Shown: positions 15,457 to 23,715 of the stretch, one piece after another
Layout: each line of letters opens with the position of its first letter
How positions within the stretch are numbered: the stretch's first letter is position 1
DNA from: Candidatus Lutacidiplasma silvani
GTDB taxonomy: Archaea; Thermoplasmatota; Thermoplasmata; Lutacidiplasmatales; UBA184
NCBI GenBank assembly: GCA_022750295.1
Contig: JAKIVZ010000008.1
Coordinates: 1-64,000, forward strand
Direction of reading: 5' to 3'
DNA: 64,000 bases
Program-made: the position numbers and the translations under genes
Notes under the pieces: generated by a model
The model's database searches: none
What the model saw: the letters and a program-made list of their open reading frames with translations, nothing else
What the model was told of the DNA's origin: nothing

Positions 15457-16265
15457 CGCTCGAACGGGAGGTGACGGTCCGGGTCGACGGACGTGAGCTC
15501 GACTGTTTCCTGGTGCTACCCGGCGACGGGGAGGACGGGACGCGACGCCCCGCGGTCGTCCTCATCCACGAGATCTTCGGCCCGGACGGGCACATCCGCG
15601 ACGTGGCGCGCCGGGTCGCCGCGCTCGGGTATGTCGCGGCCGCCCCCGACCTGTTCACCGGGGAGCTTCATCACCTGCTTACCCCCGGGAACATCGCCCT
15701 CGCGATGAAGTCGTTCGCGGAAGCGCCCCCGGACCTTCGCCGGGACCCAGCAAGGCTCGCGGGGTTCGCGGCCACCCAACCGCCCGAGCGCCGCCCGATC
15801 CTCGAGGCGTTCGGCACCCTCTCTCAGCCGAAGGTCCAAGAGGGGTACGCGCGGGATCTCCGCGGAGTCGCCGAGTACCTCCGGGCGCGTCCCGAAATCG
15901 ACCCCACCAAGCTCGCGTCGATCGGGTTCTGCTTCGGAGGGGCGATGTCGGCCCGCCTCGCGACGGTCGACCCGGAGCTCCGGGCCGCGGTGATCTTCTA
16001 TGGACAGAATCCGCCGGCCGAGTCGATCGGGGCGATCCGAGCTCGACTCCTCGGGTTGTACGGCGAGGACGACCCCGGGATCTCCCAGACCGTCCCCGCG
16101 TTCGCCGATTCCCTTCGGGCCCACGGTGTTTCGTTCGACTATCTTGTCTACCCCGGCGCGAAGCACGCGTTCTTCAACGACACCCGGCCCAACTTCCATG
16201 CCGCGAGCGCGGCTGACGCCTGGCCGCGCGTCGTCCGGTTCCTCGCCGAGTCGTTCGCGACCTGA
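15453..16265 (+). CDS. Dienelactone hydrolase family protein
   Basis: A 270-residue alpha/beta hydrolase. Conserved elements: H-E-I-F-G with Glu40 near the N-terminus, nucleophile elbow GFCFGG (Cys instead of Ser, typical of dienelactone hydrolases), the acid Asp in LYGEDDPG, and the catalytic His in GAKHAFFND. There is no signal peptide, so it is cytoplasmic. It overlaps the dehydrogenase gene by 4 bases (ATGA). Family members open lactone rings in aromatic degradation or act as general esterases. No ring-cleavage enzyme is nearby, so substrate is open. Confidence 0.88.
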   Translation: MTLEREVTVRVDGRELDCFLVLPGDGEDGTRRPAVVLIHEIFGPDGHIRDVARRVAALGYVAAAPDLFTGELHHLLTPGNIALAMKSFAEAPPDLRRDPARLAGFAATQPPERRPILEAFGTLSQPKVQEGYARDLRGVAEYLRARPEIDPTKLASIGFCFGGAMSARLATVDPELRAAVIFYGQNPPAESIGAIRARLLGLYGEDDPGISQTVPAFADSLRAHGVSFDYLVYPGAKHAFFNDTRPNFHAASAADAWPRVVRFLAESFAT

Positions 16266-16357
16266 GCGCGGCCCATCGGCCGAGGGCCGCCGCCGACTCC
16301 GAATCGGAGCGGCGCCCCGAACCGGGCCGCCCGGCGGCTCGGAGAGGACCTAGCCCC

Positions 16358-17239
16358 TTACCGTCCCTGCCGCCGGAACGCCACCACGGCGAGACCGTTC
16401 AGGAGGATCCCGACGATCGCGATCGCCGCGAACGCCTGACCGATCTCCGTCCAGTTGTACCCGGAGAGGATCATGGCCCGGGCCGCGGTCGCCACGTAGC
16501 TGACCGGGTTGTACGACGAGAACGTCTGGACCCACCCGGGGAGGAGCGCGAGGGGGACCATCGCCGTCGACAGGAACAGCAGCGGGAACGTGAGCGTGAA
16601 ACTCACCATCATCGTGGACTCGGTGCTCTTCGTGAACAGCGCCACGGAGTTCGACAACCCCGAGAAGGCGACGCCGAACGCGGCGGCGAGGGTCACAATG
16701 AGGAGGTCCCCGGGAATGCCAGTCGCGAACGGGATCCGCCAGTGGAAGGCGAGGGTGAAGACGTAGGCGATCACCAGCACGATCCCCGCCTGGGCGGCCA
16801 TCCGGAGCCCGTCGGCGAGCAGCTTGCCGATCAGGACCGAGCTGCGGCGGATCGGCGCGACGAAGAACTTGTCCATGAATCCGGTCTCGATGTCGGTGAC
16901 CATCGCGAAGCCGGATTGGGCCGCGCTTTGGATCGCCGTCATGATCGCGATGCCCGGGAGAAGGACCGCGATGTAATCGTACGGGAGCGCCGGGGCTCCG
17001 CCCGACGAAGCGGCCTTGGAAAACAGGGTCCCGAACGTCTGGCTGAACAGGCCGAGCCAAATGAGCGGCATCAGCAGCGTGAACATGAGCAGGAACGGGT
17101 TCCGGCTCAGCTTTCGGAGGCTGCGGTAGCAGACCCAGGCGATCTCCGAAAAGAGCCCTCCGACCCCGGTCGCCGCCGACTCGGAGATCCTCGGGAAGCC
17201 GTGTCCGTAGACGGACTCGGTGGTCGTCTCGGTCGCCAT
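16358..17239 (-). CDS. ABC-2 type exporter permease
   Basis: A 293-residue protein with six predicted membrane helices. After a 30-residue cytoplasmic N-terminus comes the typical ABC-2 start (CYRSLRKLSRNPFLLMFTLLMP), a conserved intracellular F-M-D-K-F-F-V-A-P-I-R-R-S coupling segment, and a C-terminal S-Y-N-P-V-S-Y. ATG 17239 follows the ATPase stop by one base, so the pair is one transcription unit. Together with the DrrA-like ATPase and the divergent MarR gene this is a drug or lipid efflux system. Confidence 0.9.
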   Translation of the reverse strand: MATETTTESVYGHGFPRISESAATGVGGLFSEIAWVCYRSLRKLSRNPFLLMFTLLMPLIWLGLFSQTFGTLFSKAASSGGAPALPYDYIAVLLPGIAIMTAIQSAAQSGFAMVTDIETGFMDKFFVAPIRRSSVLIGKLLADGLRMAAQAGIVLVIAYVFTLAFHWRIPFATGIPGDLLIVTLAAAFGVAFSGLSNSVALFTKSTESTMMVSFTLTFPLLFLSTAMVPLALLPGWVQTFSSYNPVSYVATAARAMILSGYNWTEIGQAFAAIAIVGILLNGLAVVAFRRQGR

Positions 17240-17240
17240 C

Positions 17241-18335
17241 TTACTGCCTCCCGCCCCGGCGGAATCCGGTCCGGTTCATCGGTTTGACCTCTTCGACCCG
17301 CATTTCGCGGCCCGTGTGCTGCAGGAACACCTGGTCGAGCGTCGGCGGAGACACGGCGACTTCCTTCACCGGGATCTTCTCCCGTTCGAGCACCCGCAGG
17401 ATCTCCACGAGCGTGGCGCCTCCGTTGTGGGCCCGGACCGTGACCCCCTGGTCAAAGACGCTCGCGCCCTCGACCCCGGCCACACCCTTCACGACGTCGA
17501 CCGCCCGGCTGCGCCGCGCGTCGAACTGCTCGTCCTGCGGGAGCCGGATCGTGACGATGTCCGCCCCGATCTCGGCCTTCAACTCGGCGGGGGTCCCGGC
17601 GGCGACCAGCTTTCCATGGTCGATGATGGCGAGCCGCTCGCAGAGCTGGTCGGCCTCCTCCATGTACTGGGTGGTGAGGAACACCGTCAGCCCCTCGTCG
17701 CGGTGCAACCGACGGAGGTACTCCCACACGGCGTTCCGCGTCTGGGGGTCGAGACCGGTCGTCGGCTCGTCGAGGAACAGGATGGGGGGTCGGTGGACGA
17801 GCCCCGAGCCAAGGTCGAGCCGACGGCGCATCCCGCCGGAGTAGGTGTACGCCGGTCGGTCGGCCGCGTCGGTCAACTGGAGGACCTCGAGAAGCTCCTG
17901 GACCCGCTCGCGGACGAGCGCGCCCGGGAGGTGGTAGAGATGTCCCATCAAGGTGAGGTTCTCGCGTCCCGTGAGGTCGCCATCGACCCCGATCGACTGC
18001 CCCGCGTACCCGATCTTCTTCCGAATCTCCGACGGATCGCGGTCGAGGTCGAGCCCGGAGACCGATACCGAGCCGCTCGTCCGGCCGAGGAGGGTGGTGA
18101 GGATCTTCATCGTCGTCGTCTTGCCGGACCCGTTCGGCCCGAGGAATCCGAAGAACTCTCCCGCTCCGACGGAGAACGTGATCCCGTCGACGGCCCGTAC
18201 CGCCGAGTCGGCCCCGGAGCCCCGACCTGCCCCGAACACCTTGACCAGGTCGCGGACCTCGATCACGGGGCGAGCGGACGAGGTTGTGGCGTCGGGGAGC
18301 GGGATGGCGGAGGTGGGGCGGAGGGCCGCGGACAT
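17241..18335 (-). CDS. ABC exporter ATPase, DrrA/daunorubicin-resistance type
   Basis: A 364-residue protein. Walker A is GPNGSGKT, signature YSGGMRRRLDLG, Walker B ILFLDEPTTGLDP, and the switch His region reads TTQYMEEADQL, with Gln where many families have His, as usual in this subgroup. A C-terminal accessory domain (about 90 residues) follows, typical for DrrA. It starts at ATG 18335, only about 25 bases from a TATA-like element that overlaps the palindromic operator, so repression by the divergent MarR protein is likely. Confidence 0.92.
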   Translation of the reverse strand: MSAALRPTSAIPLPDATTSSARPVIEVRDLVKVFGAGRGSGADSAVRAVDGITFSVGAGEFFGFLGPNGSGKTTTMKILTTLLGRTSGSVSVSGLDLDRDPSEIRKKIGYAGQSIGVDGDLTGRENLTLMGHLYHLPGALVRERVQELLEVLQLTDAADRPAYTYSGGMRRRLDLGSGLVHRPPILFLDEPTTGLDPQTRNAVWEYLRRLHRDEGLTVFLTTQYMEEADQLCERLAIIDHGKLVAAGTPAELKAEIGADIVTIRLPQDEQFDARRSRAVDVVKGVAGVEGASVFDQGVTVRAHNGGATLVEILRVLEREKIPVKEVAVSPPTLDQVFLQHTGREMRVEEVKPMNRTGFRRGGRQ

Positions 18336-18354
18336 CGAAACGGCGTTAGACGTT

Positions 18355-18384
18355 CGACAATAAATAGTTTACAGCTAAACTGTT
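18355..18384. promoter_or_regulatory. MarR-type palindromic operator over the divergent promoters
   Basis: AGTTTA (18366-18371), spacer CAGC, TAAACT (18376-18381) is a perfect inverted repeat. It is embedded in the only AT-rich stretch between the exporter and marR genes. The minus-strand TATA box (TATTTATTG, about 18357-18365) abuts the left arm. Binding here would block the exporter promoter and could also autoregulate marR. Confidence 0.75.
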
Positions 18385-18432
18385 TGATGGCGAACCTTCT
18401 TGAGGGAGCCGAGGGATGCCGAGAGGGCCGGC

Positions 18433-18921
18433 ATGACCAGCGCGAAACGGGAGGGCCAAGCCGAGGAGATCCTCGGCCAGATGCGGCGAGTCTTCGCGAA
18501 GACGCTGTTCGACGTCGGAAACGCGAAATCCGGCGCCCCGCTTCCCATGCTGCAGCACTTCGCCTTCCACGGAACCCTCCAGGACGGCGGGACGACCCAG
18601 CGCGAACTGGCCGAGTTCCTCGGCGTCAGCACGGGCTACGTGACCGGACTCGTCGACCGGCTCGAACGGGACGGACTCGCCGTCCGGCGCCGCGACTCGG
18701 TGGACCGCCGGGTCATCCACGTCTCCGCGACTCCGCAGGGCCGTCGGGTTCACGCCCGGCTTCACGCCGGGCTCAGCGCTCGGTTCTCGAACGCGTTCGA
18801 CGGCTGGTCCGACGCCGATATCCAGACGTTTCAGGGGTTCCTCGCTCGACTCGCGATCCGCTCGCGAGAGCTCCACGAGCAGCATCGCCGCTCGCCGGGG
18901 GGCCGCCGTCGGACGGAGTGA
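18433..18921 (+). CDS. MarR family transcriptional regulator
   Basis: A 162-residue winged-helix repressor. Residues about 45-110 carry the MarR core: G-T-T-Q-R-E-L-A-E-F-L-G-V-S-T-G-Y-V-T-G-L as HTH, and the wing D-R-L-E-R-D-G-L-A-V-R-R with D-S-V-D-R-R-V-I-H-V. Flanking helices would form the dimer. ATG 18433 gives the usual length; a TTG at 18400 would add 11 residues. It is divergent from the ABC exporter and shares the palindromic operator, the classic layout of a MarR repressor controlling an efflux pump. Confidence 0.9.
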   Translation: MTSAKREGQAEEILGQMRRVFAKTLFDVGNAKSGAPLPMLQHFAFHGTLQDGGTTQRELAEFLGVSTGYVTGLVDRLERDGLAVRRRDSVDRRVIHVSATPQGRRVHARLHAGLSARFSNAFDGWSDADIQTFQGFLARLAIRSRELHEQHRRSPGGRRRTE

Positions 18922-18972
18922 GCGGTCGCCCCCATCGCTAGGCGAACCCTCGGGTTCCGCGGGCCCGAACGG

Positions 18973-19638
18973 TCAGCGGACAACGGCGAGCGTGAATCCG
19001 TCGTACCCCTTGGTCCCGACGGTCTGGATCGTCGTGGCCGAAACACGGGGGTCGGCGGCGATCTGGTCGTTCATTCTACGCGTCCCCTCGACGGAAGGAT
19101 CGGCCGGGTTCGACCGGGCGACCGCCCCGTGCCGAACGACGTTGTCGACGACGATCACGGTCCCGGGCCGGCCGAGGCGGACGGCCCAATCGAAGTACGG
19201 CGCGTTGTTCACCTTGTCCGCGTCGAGGAATACGAAGTCGAACGGACCCGCGCCCTCGGCCTGGAGCTTCGGCAACGTCTCGAGCGCCGGTCCGACCCGA
19301 ACCTCGATCTGGTCCTGCAGCCCGGCGCGGGCGAGGTTGGCGCGGGCGACTTCGGCGTGCGTCGGATTCAGTTCGAGCGAGATCATCCGGCCCTCGATGG
19401 GAAGCGACCGTGCGAGCCAGATCGTGCTGTAGCCACCCAACGTCCCGACCTCGAGGATTCGACGGGCCCCTCGGATCCGGGCGAGCAGCGAGAGAAACTT
19501 CCCTTGCAACGGGGAGACTTGGATGGAAGGAAGGCCCGCCGACATGGCGGCGGCCAGAGCGGACTCGAGCGTTTCGTCTGGACCTACGAACCTCTCGCCG
19601 AGGTACCGGTCGACCTCGCTCCACAGCTCCTCCGTCAT
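18973..19638 (-). CDS. O-methyltransferase, class I SAM-dependent (COG4122 type)
   Basis: A 221-residue protein. SAM-binding motif I is ILEVGTLGGYSTIWLA, the acidic ribose contact is in M-I-S-L-E-L-N-P, and metal-ligand Asp residues occur in FVFLDADKVN and VIVVDNVV, with an Asn downstream. This matches the cation-dependent catechol-type O-methyltransferase family in length and order. It sits alone between marR and the glycosidase. Substrate unknown; small catechol-like compounds are the usual family substrates. Confidence 0.88.
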   Translation of the reverse strand: MTEELWSEVDRYLGERFVGPDETLESALAAAMSAGLPSIQVSPLQGKFLSLLARIRGARRILEVGTLGGYSTIWLARSLPIEGRMISLELNPTHAEVARANLARAGLQDQIEVRVGPALETLPKLQAEGAGPFDFVFLDADKVNNAPYFDWAVRLGRPGTVIVVDNVVRHGAVARSNPADPSVEGTRRMNDQIAADPRVSATTIQTVGTKGYDGFTLAVVR

Positions 19639-19689
19639 CCGCCCTCGCGGCCGGACCAGCCCGGGGCTCTTCAGGATTGTCGGGGGGTC

Positions 19690-21108
19690 TCACGTAGGTA
19701 CGTCGATGAGGAGAATTCCTTCCGGAGGGATCGCCCACGACGACGCCAACGATCGGGCCCCCCACCCGGTGATGAGCGGGAGCCGCTCTCCCGGCGCCCA
19801 CTGGTAGACGGTTCCGCCCGACCCAATCGGGAACCCGCTCCCGTTCAGGCTGAGCCGGAGGGAGTCGGAGACGTTCGCGTTGACCACGAAGAGCGAGGTG
19901 GCGCCGGCGGTGTGCCCGACCACGGCGAACATGTACGAACCCCCGCCCAAGATCGTAGTATTGTCGATCGCCCCGATCGAGAGATTGCGGAAGAACTCGG
20001 AGTACAAGTAGAACGTGGGCCGGGGATTTCCATTCCCGTCAAGGAGACCGAACGAGGTCAAACTCGACGTGTCCTCGAGGTCGAAGAAGCTGAACTGGCT
20101 CGCATTCTCCTGCAACCCTCGCACGACCGCTGCGGCCACGAGGGGGACGTCGGGGTACGACTCGATCTCGGCCGCGTAGTACCCGTTGTCGTCGCCGTTG
20201 TACTCGTCGACGAAGACCGGAATGTCGCACCGCGGGCAGGCCGCGTCGACGGTCGCCTCGGTGGCACGGTAGTCCTCCGGAAAGCCGTGCGTCAGCCCCG
20301 TGGCAAGGAACTGGACGACCCCGCTTCCGAGGGGGGGGACGCCGGCCGGGTACGAGTGGTACGCGACGGCCGAGAGGTTCGGTCCGTTCCGTGCCACGAC
20401 GTCCCCCATCCATGCCGCACCGAGCGGACCCCCGATGTCCGACTGGATCCCGATGATTCGGATGGCCGTGTCCACGCTTCGCATCGCCGCGATGTAGTGC
20501 TGCACCTCGACCGCATACTCTTCGGGCGTCGGAGTCGACGCATCCGTCCACCGCCAGTCGGTCCAGGGAATCCCAAAGTGTGTCCAGAGCTGGGGCTCGT
20601 TCCCGATCGACCAGAAGGCTGGATGGAATCCGAGGACTTGCTCCACGTAGCGGACCGTCACCGCCGCCGCCCCCGGGTCGTCGATCTCACCGGGGACTGT
20701 CAGAATCGCCTGGCACCCTCGCGCACGGCAGAACTGTACGAACGCCGGGTCCGAAGATCCGAGTCCCGACTCGGTCCCGTTCGCGGAGTACGATACCCCC
20801 GTCGTCTGATTCTGGGCGTCCCCGCCCGCCCCCCACCGGAAGTACGAGATCGGCGTGTCGTTGAGATCCGAGGAAAGCGTGGTATTCTGGAACCCTTGTA
20901 CGTGCGTCCCGACGGCCCAGAACGTAGCGGGAGGCTCCGCGACCACCGGCCCGACCGAGAGGAACCCGTCGACGGTAGTCCCGCTCGACCCGACATAATT
21001 CGGTGCGAGCGTGACGACGACGACCGTGACCGCGACCACCACCGCCACGACCGCGATCGCCTGCACGAACGGCCGAAGCCTGCGGATGGTCGTCGTACGT
21101 CGCGCCAT
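19690..21108 (-). CDS. Membrane-anchored clan GH-A-type glycoside hydrolase (GH39/GH79-like)
   Basis: A 472-residue protein. After a basic start (MARRTTTIRRLRPF), a 20-residue Val-rich helix (about residues 14-33) anchors it, with the rest outside and many N-x-S/T sites. The barrel shows the two catalytic Glu of a retaining clan GH-A enzyme: FWSIGNEPQLW with Glu171 as acid/base, and PVFVDEYNG with Glu302 as nucleophile, plus A-Y-H-S-Y-P with His251. A C-terminal beta domain follows. ATG 21108 is chosen because it directly precedes the anchor. Exact family and sugar unknown. Confidence 0.8.
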   Translation of the reverse strand: MARRTTTIRRLRPFVQAIAVVAVVVAVTVVVVTLAPNYVGSSGTTVDGFLSVGPVVAEPPATFWAVGTHVQGFQNTTLSSDLNDTPISYFRWGAGGDAQNQTTGVSYSANGTESGLGSSDPAFVQFCRARGCQAILTVPGEIDDPGAAAVTVRYVEQVLGFHPAFWSIGNEPQLWTHFGIPWTDWRWTDASTPTPEEYAVEVQHYIAAMRSVDTAIRIIGIQSDIGGPLGAAWMGDVVARNGPNLSAVAYHSYPAGVPPLGSGVVQFLATGLTHGFPEDYRATEATVDAACPRCDIPVFVDEYNGDDNGYYAAEIESYPDVPLVAAAVVRGLQENASQFSFFDLEDTSSLTSFGLLDGNGNPRPTFYLYSEFFRNLSIGAIDNTTILGGGSYMFAVVGHTAGATSLFVVNANVSDSLRLSLNGSGFPIGSGGTVYQWAPGERLPLITGWGARSLASSWAIPPEGILLIDVPT

Positions 21109-21201
21109 AGGGAGTACTGCGGGGCCGAACCGAGCCTCGGTCGGGGTCCGGATCGAACTGGTCGGTCCCGCCTCATCAACATGCGCCTGCCGACGCACCC
21201 C

Positions 21202-21722
21202 TCAGGCGGAGGGACCGGCCGCGCCGGCCCCGCTCCCGGGCGGGCGGTTCCGCCCGAGGGCGCGCCAGACTCCCGCGGCCACAGAAAGGACCCCAGGCTG
21301 GTACCCGCCGAAGAGGGCCAGGTACCCGACCGGGCCGACGGGGGGCGGACCGACGTCGGTGCCCCGGGGATCACGACCGTCTGCCCCCACGGCGTGACCA
21401 ACGGGGCGAGGTTGAACACGGCTCCGACGACGCAGGCGTTCCGGACCCCGACGACTCCGAGGAGGCACGTGGCCCGGCCGACCGTCGCGCCGGAGATCCG
21501 GATCGGGAAGACCAGGGGATGGGCGCCGACCGTCGAGGCGAACCCGGATCCGCCGAGCGTCGACCCGCCGGACGAACGGACGACGGTCGCGAACGAGGAG
21601 TAGAAGTCGTTCGCGGGGTCGACGATGAACGCGACGTTCGCGAGCCAGACGGACCCGGGGCCGAGCCGGGGCAGCGCGAGCGCAATCGGGCTCCGATCGG
21701 ACGAAGTCGAGGAGCGGGGCGT
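21202..21722 (-). pseudogene. Broken gene for a secreted or membrane protein, unknown
   Basis: One minus frame looks coding (S-V-W-L-A-N-V-A-F-I-V-D-P-A-N-D-F-Y-S-S, then STVGAHPLVFPIRISGATVG, VVGAVFNLAPLVTPWG). It loses sense near 21330, while another frame picks up with G-P-V-G-Y-L-A-L-F-G-G-Y-Q-P-G-V and a basic tail to the TGA at 21202. That last piece resembles a C-terminal membrane stop. No convincing start codon or signal peptide exists upstream. It may be a frameshifted remnant, or sequencing indels may have split a small gene. Family not recognised. Confidence 0.4.
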
Positions 21723-21820
21723 TCGGCGTACGTTCCTCGCGTCGGCCCGGGCCCGGCGGGCGCGGACGGAACCCGGAGGGTATCTCCCAGTGGTGTCCGG
21801 GTGCGACTACCCGTCGGAGG

Positions 21821-22117
21821 TCACGCGAACTTCGTGTGGAGCGAGTAGAGGATCATCCCGAACCCGGCGGCGAGGAATCCCACGCACCCGAACTGGGCGT
21901 AGAAGAGGCTCTGACTCGCGTCGTAGATCCCGAACCACGACCCCGCCGTCCCAATCGAGAGGAACGCGAAGCCGGTGGCGAGGGCGAGCATGCTACGACT
22001 CCCGGTCTTCCGGTACGCCCGAACGCCGTAGACGGTGACGGCGAGGCCCAGGAGGAGAACGAGCAGCCACGACATGGTGATGGTCCAGAGGTCGAAGGAA
22101 CTCGTGTAGCCGGTCAT
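21821..22117 (-). CDS. Small three-helix membrane protein paired with HTH regulator (DUF7521-like)
   Basis: A 98-residue protein with three or four hydrophobic segments (about residues 12-35, 47-65, 73-93), ending with Y-S-L-H-T-K. The ATG at 22117 overlaps the stop of the upstream HTH gene (ATGA), so the two are coupled. Similar regulator plus tiny membrane-protein pairs are frequent in archaea and have been grouped as DUF7521. That assignment here rests on size, topology and neighbour, not on a database match. Function unknown. Confidence 0.65.
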   Translation of the reverse strand: MTGYTSSFDLWTITMSWLLVLLLGLAVTVYGVRAYRKTGSRSMLALATGFAFLSIGTAGSWFGIYDASQSLFYAQFGCVGFLAAGFGMILYSLHTKFA

Positions 22118-22512
22118 CGGGTCGCCTCCCGCCGGTAGTCCTTCCACATCGTCTGCAGTCGTTCCGTGGCGAGGTCTCGGTACTTAACGTCGATTCGCAA
22201 TGTACGACCGTACATCTCGACGGCCAGCCGCTCGAGGAGGCTGCGGTAGAGGTCGACCCGCTTCCCTTCCGGGGTGATCGCGGTCCGCTGGACGCCGACG
22301 AGGCCGATCTCCTGCAGGTCGTGGAGCTTGCGATACAGGGTGCTCTGGGGGATCCGGTTCGAGCTCAGCATCTCCTGAGCCGACATGGGCGCGTCGTTGA
22401 GCATCAGGAGGATCTCCCGGGCCGCCGGATCGCCGAGCGCGTCGAGGATGCGCTCCTTCCGATTCCCCGGCGCGGGCGCGGCAACTGCCGAGGTCGGGGC
22501 GCCGCCATCCAC
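22114..22512 (-). CDS. ArsR-like winged-helix regulator
   Basis: A 132-residue protein. Residues about 20-90 form a winged helix: I-L-D-A-L-G-D-P-A-A-R-E-I-L-L-M-L, SAQEMLSSNRIPQSTLYRKL as HTH, and H-D-L-Q-E-I-G-L-V leading to the wing. The basic C-terminus (DYRREATR) runs into the membrane-protein gene by ATGA overlap. No metal-binding Cys are visible, so metal sensing is unlikely. It probably autoregulates the two-gene unit. Confidence 0.8.
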   Translation of the reverse strand: MDGGAPTSAVAAPAPGNRKERILDALGDPAAREILLMLNDAPMSAQEMLSSNRIPQSTLYRKLHDLQEIGLVGVQRTAITPEGKRVDLYRSLLERLAVEMYGRTLRIDVKYRDLATERLQTMWKDYRREATR

Positions 22513-22920
22513 GGTCAGCAGGTCCCCTTCGATACTCGCTGTTCTCGGCGATTCTCAGACGTGGGAACGGTTCGAAGGGCGCCCCGGGCCGGCCCCGCCG
22601 GCGGTGCGCGGTCGGTTCCCCGCCGGTCCAACGCCCGGCTCGGGGTCCCGTGGGTACCGCCGCCGGCGAACGTGCGACGGCCCCGCATCCGGCGCGGGCC
22701 ACAGTCCCCCTGCCTTTACACTTTCCCGTGGGACCCGGGCGAGGGACTGGGCCCGACGTCCGGTCCGGGCCGGAATCGTCCCGGGACCGCCTCGGAGTCC
22801 GACCCCGGAAGGCGAGCCGAGCGGCCCGAACTTTCGCTCCGTACCGTCGTGTGGCCCTCTCGCACGGGAGGGGGGAGTTACGTAATGAGCCGGGACGGCT
22901 CGGCCGTTTGAGTACAGAGC
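22513..22920. other. Intergenic region between divergent genes, no gene seen
   Basis: About 400 bases with no convincing coding frame. Possible promoter elements are CCTTTACACTTT near 22712-22725 and GTTACGTAATG near 22876-22886, the latter suitably placed for the gene at 22921. No repeat or RNA structure was recognised. Confidence 0.4.
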
Positions 22921-23715
22921 ATGTCTGCGCATTGCCCGTCCTGTGGAGCCGATGTTGAAGTCACCCCCCGCGCGATCGAAGTCGAGGCCGGTACCTGTAC
23001 CGGGTGCGCCCGCGCGTTCCTCCTCCTCCCCGCGAACGCCGACCTGACGACCACCACGGTCGTGGCCGCCCCGTCGACCGACGCCTCCGTCGACGACGAG
23101 GACGACGAGACCGAAGAGCTCTCGGCGAATTGCGCCGAGTGCGGTGGCACCCTGGTCCTCTCGGTGGACGACGAGAACGTGCTCGCCGCGACGTGCGAAG
23201 ATTGCGACACCGCGTTCCGACTCGTGCGCTCCGATGCTCCCGAGGGCCCCGCGGAGCCATCGGTCCCCGTTCCCTCCGAAGAGCGCCCGGCCCGCCGGGG
23301 CCGGACGTTCGAGGACGCCGACGACCGACCGCCCCGGGGCGGCGGTGGTGGCGGGGGCGGCCGGGACTGGAACTCCGCTCCTCCCAGCCGGGCCCGCCCG
23401 TGCCGCAAGTGCGGCGGTCCGATCGTGTTCTCCGATTCTCCCGAGGGCGGGATGGTCGGCTCGTGCCAATCGTGCGGCAACCGGTTCAACCTGCGCCCTC
23501 GGACCGAGGGCGGAGGCGGTGGCGGCGGGGATCGCCGCTACGGTTCCGGTCCCCCGCGCCGCTCGAACGGCCCACCCCCCTGGAAGTCCCGGGGCGGGTA
23601 CGGCGGTGGCGGCGGAGGGGGCGGCGACCGGCGCCGCTCCGGGGGTTGGAGCAACGACCGGGGAAGCTCCGACTCCGATGACCGGCGCGACCGCCGGCGC
23701 CGGCGCGACGACTAA
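22921..23715 (+). CDS. Multi-zinc-ribbon protein with glycine/arginine-rich (RGG-like) tail
   Basis: A 264-residue protein. Three zinc-ribbon modules are visible: HCPSCG/CTGCA at residues 5-32, NCAECGG/CEDCD at about 74-103, and CRKCGG/CQSCG at about 160-185. Acidic (DDEDDETEEL) and Gly-rich linkers separate them. The last 75 residues are a low-complexity tail with Gly runs of 5-8 alternating with D/R, R-G-G-Y, S-R-G-G-Y-G and an Arg-rich end. The tail resembles RGG-type RNA-binding disordered regions. Function unknown; RNA binding or condensate formation is inference. Its last 4 bases overlap the end of the convergent ABC ATPase gene. Confidence 0.75.
   Translation: MSAHCPSCGADVEVTPRAIEVEAGTCTGCARAFLLLPANADLTTTTVVAAPSTDASVDDEDDETEELSANCAECGGTLVLSVDDENVLAATCEDCDTAFRLVRSDAPEGPAEPSVPVPSEERPARRGRTFEDADDRPPRGGGGGGGGRDWNSAPPSRARPCRKCGGPIVFSDSPEGGMVGSCQSCGNRFNLRPRTEGGGGGGGDRRYGSGPPRRSNGPPPWKSRGGYGGGGGGGGDRRRSGGWSNDRGSSDSDDRRDRRRRRDD

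Noticed and set aside
23337..23660. CRISPR-like or satellite repeat in the Gly-rich segment
   Set aside because: The repetition is of Gly codons within a coding frame; units are irregular and there are no spacers. No CRISPR array was seen in the window.
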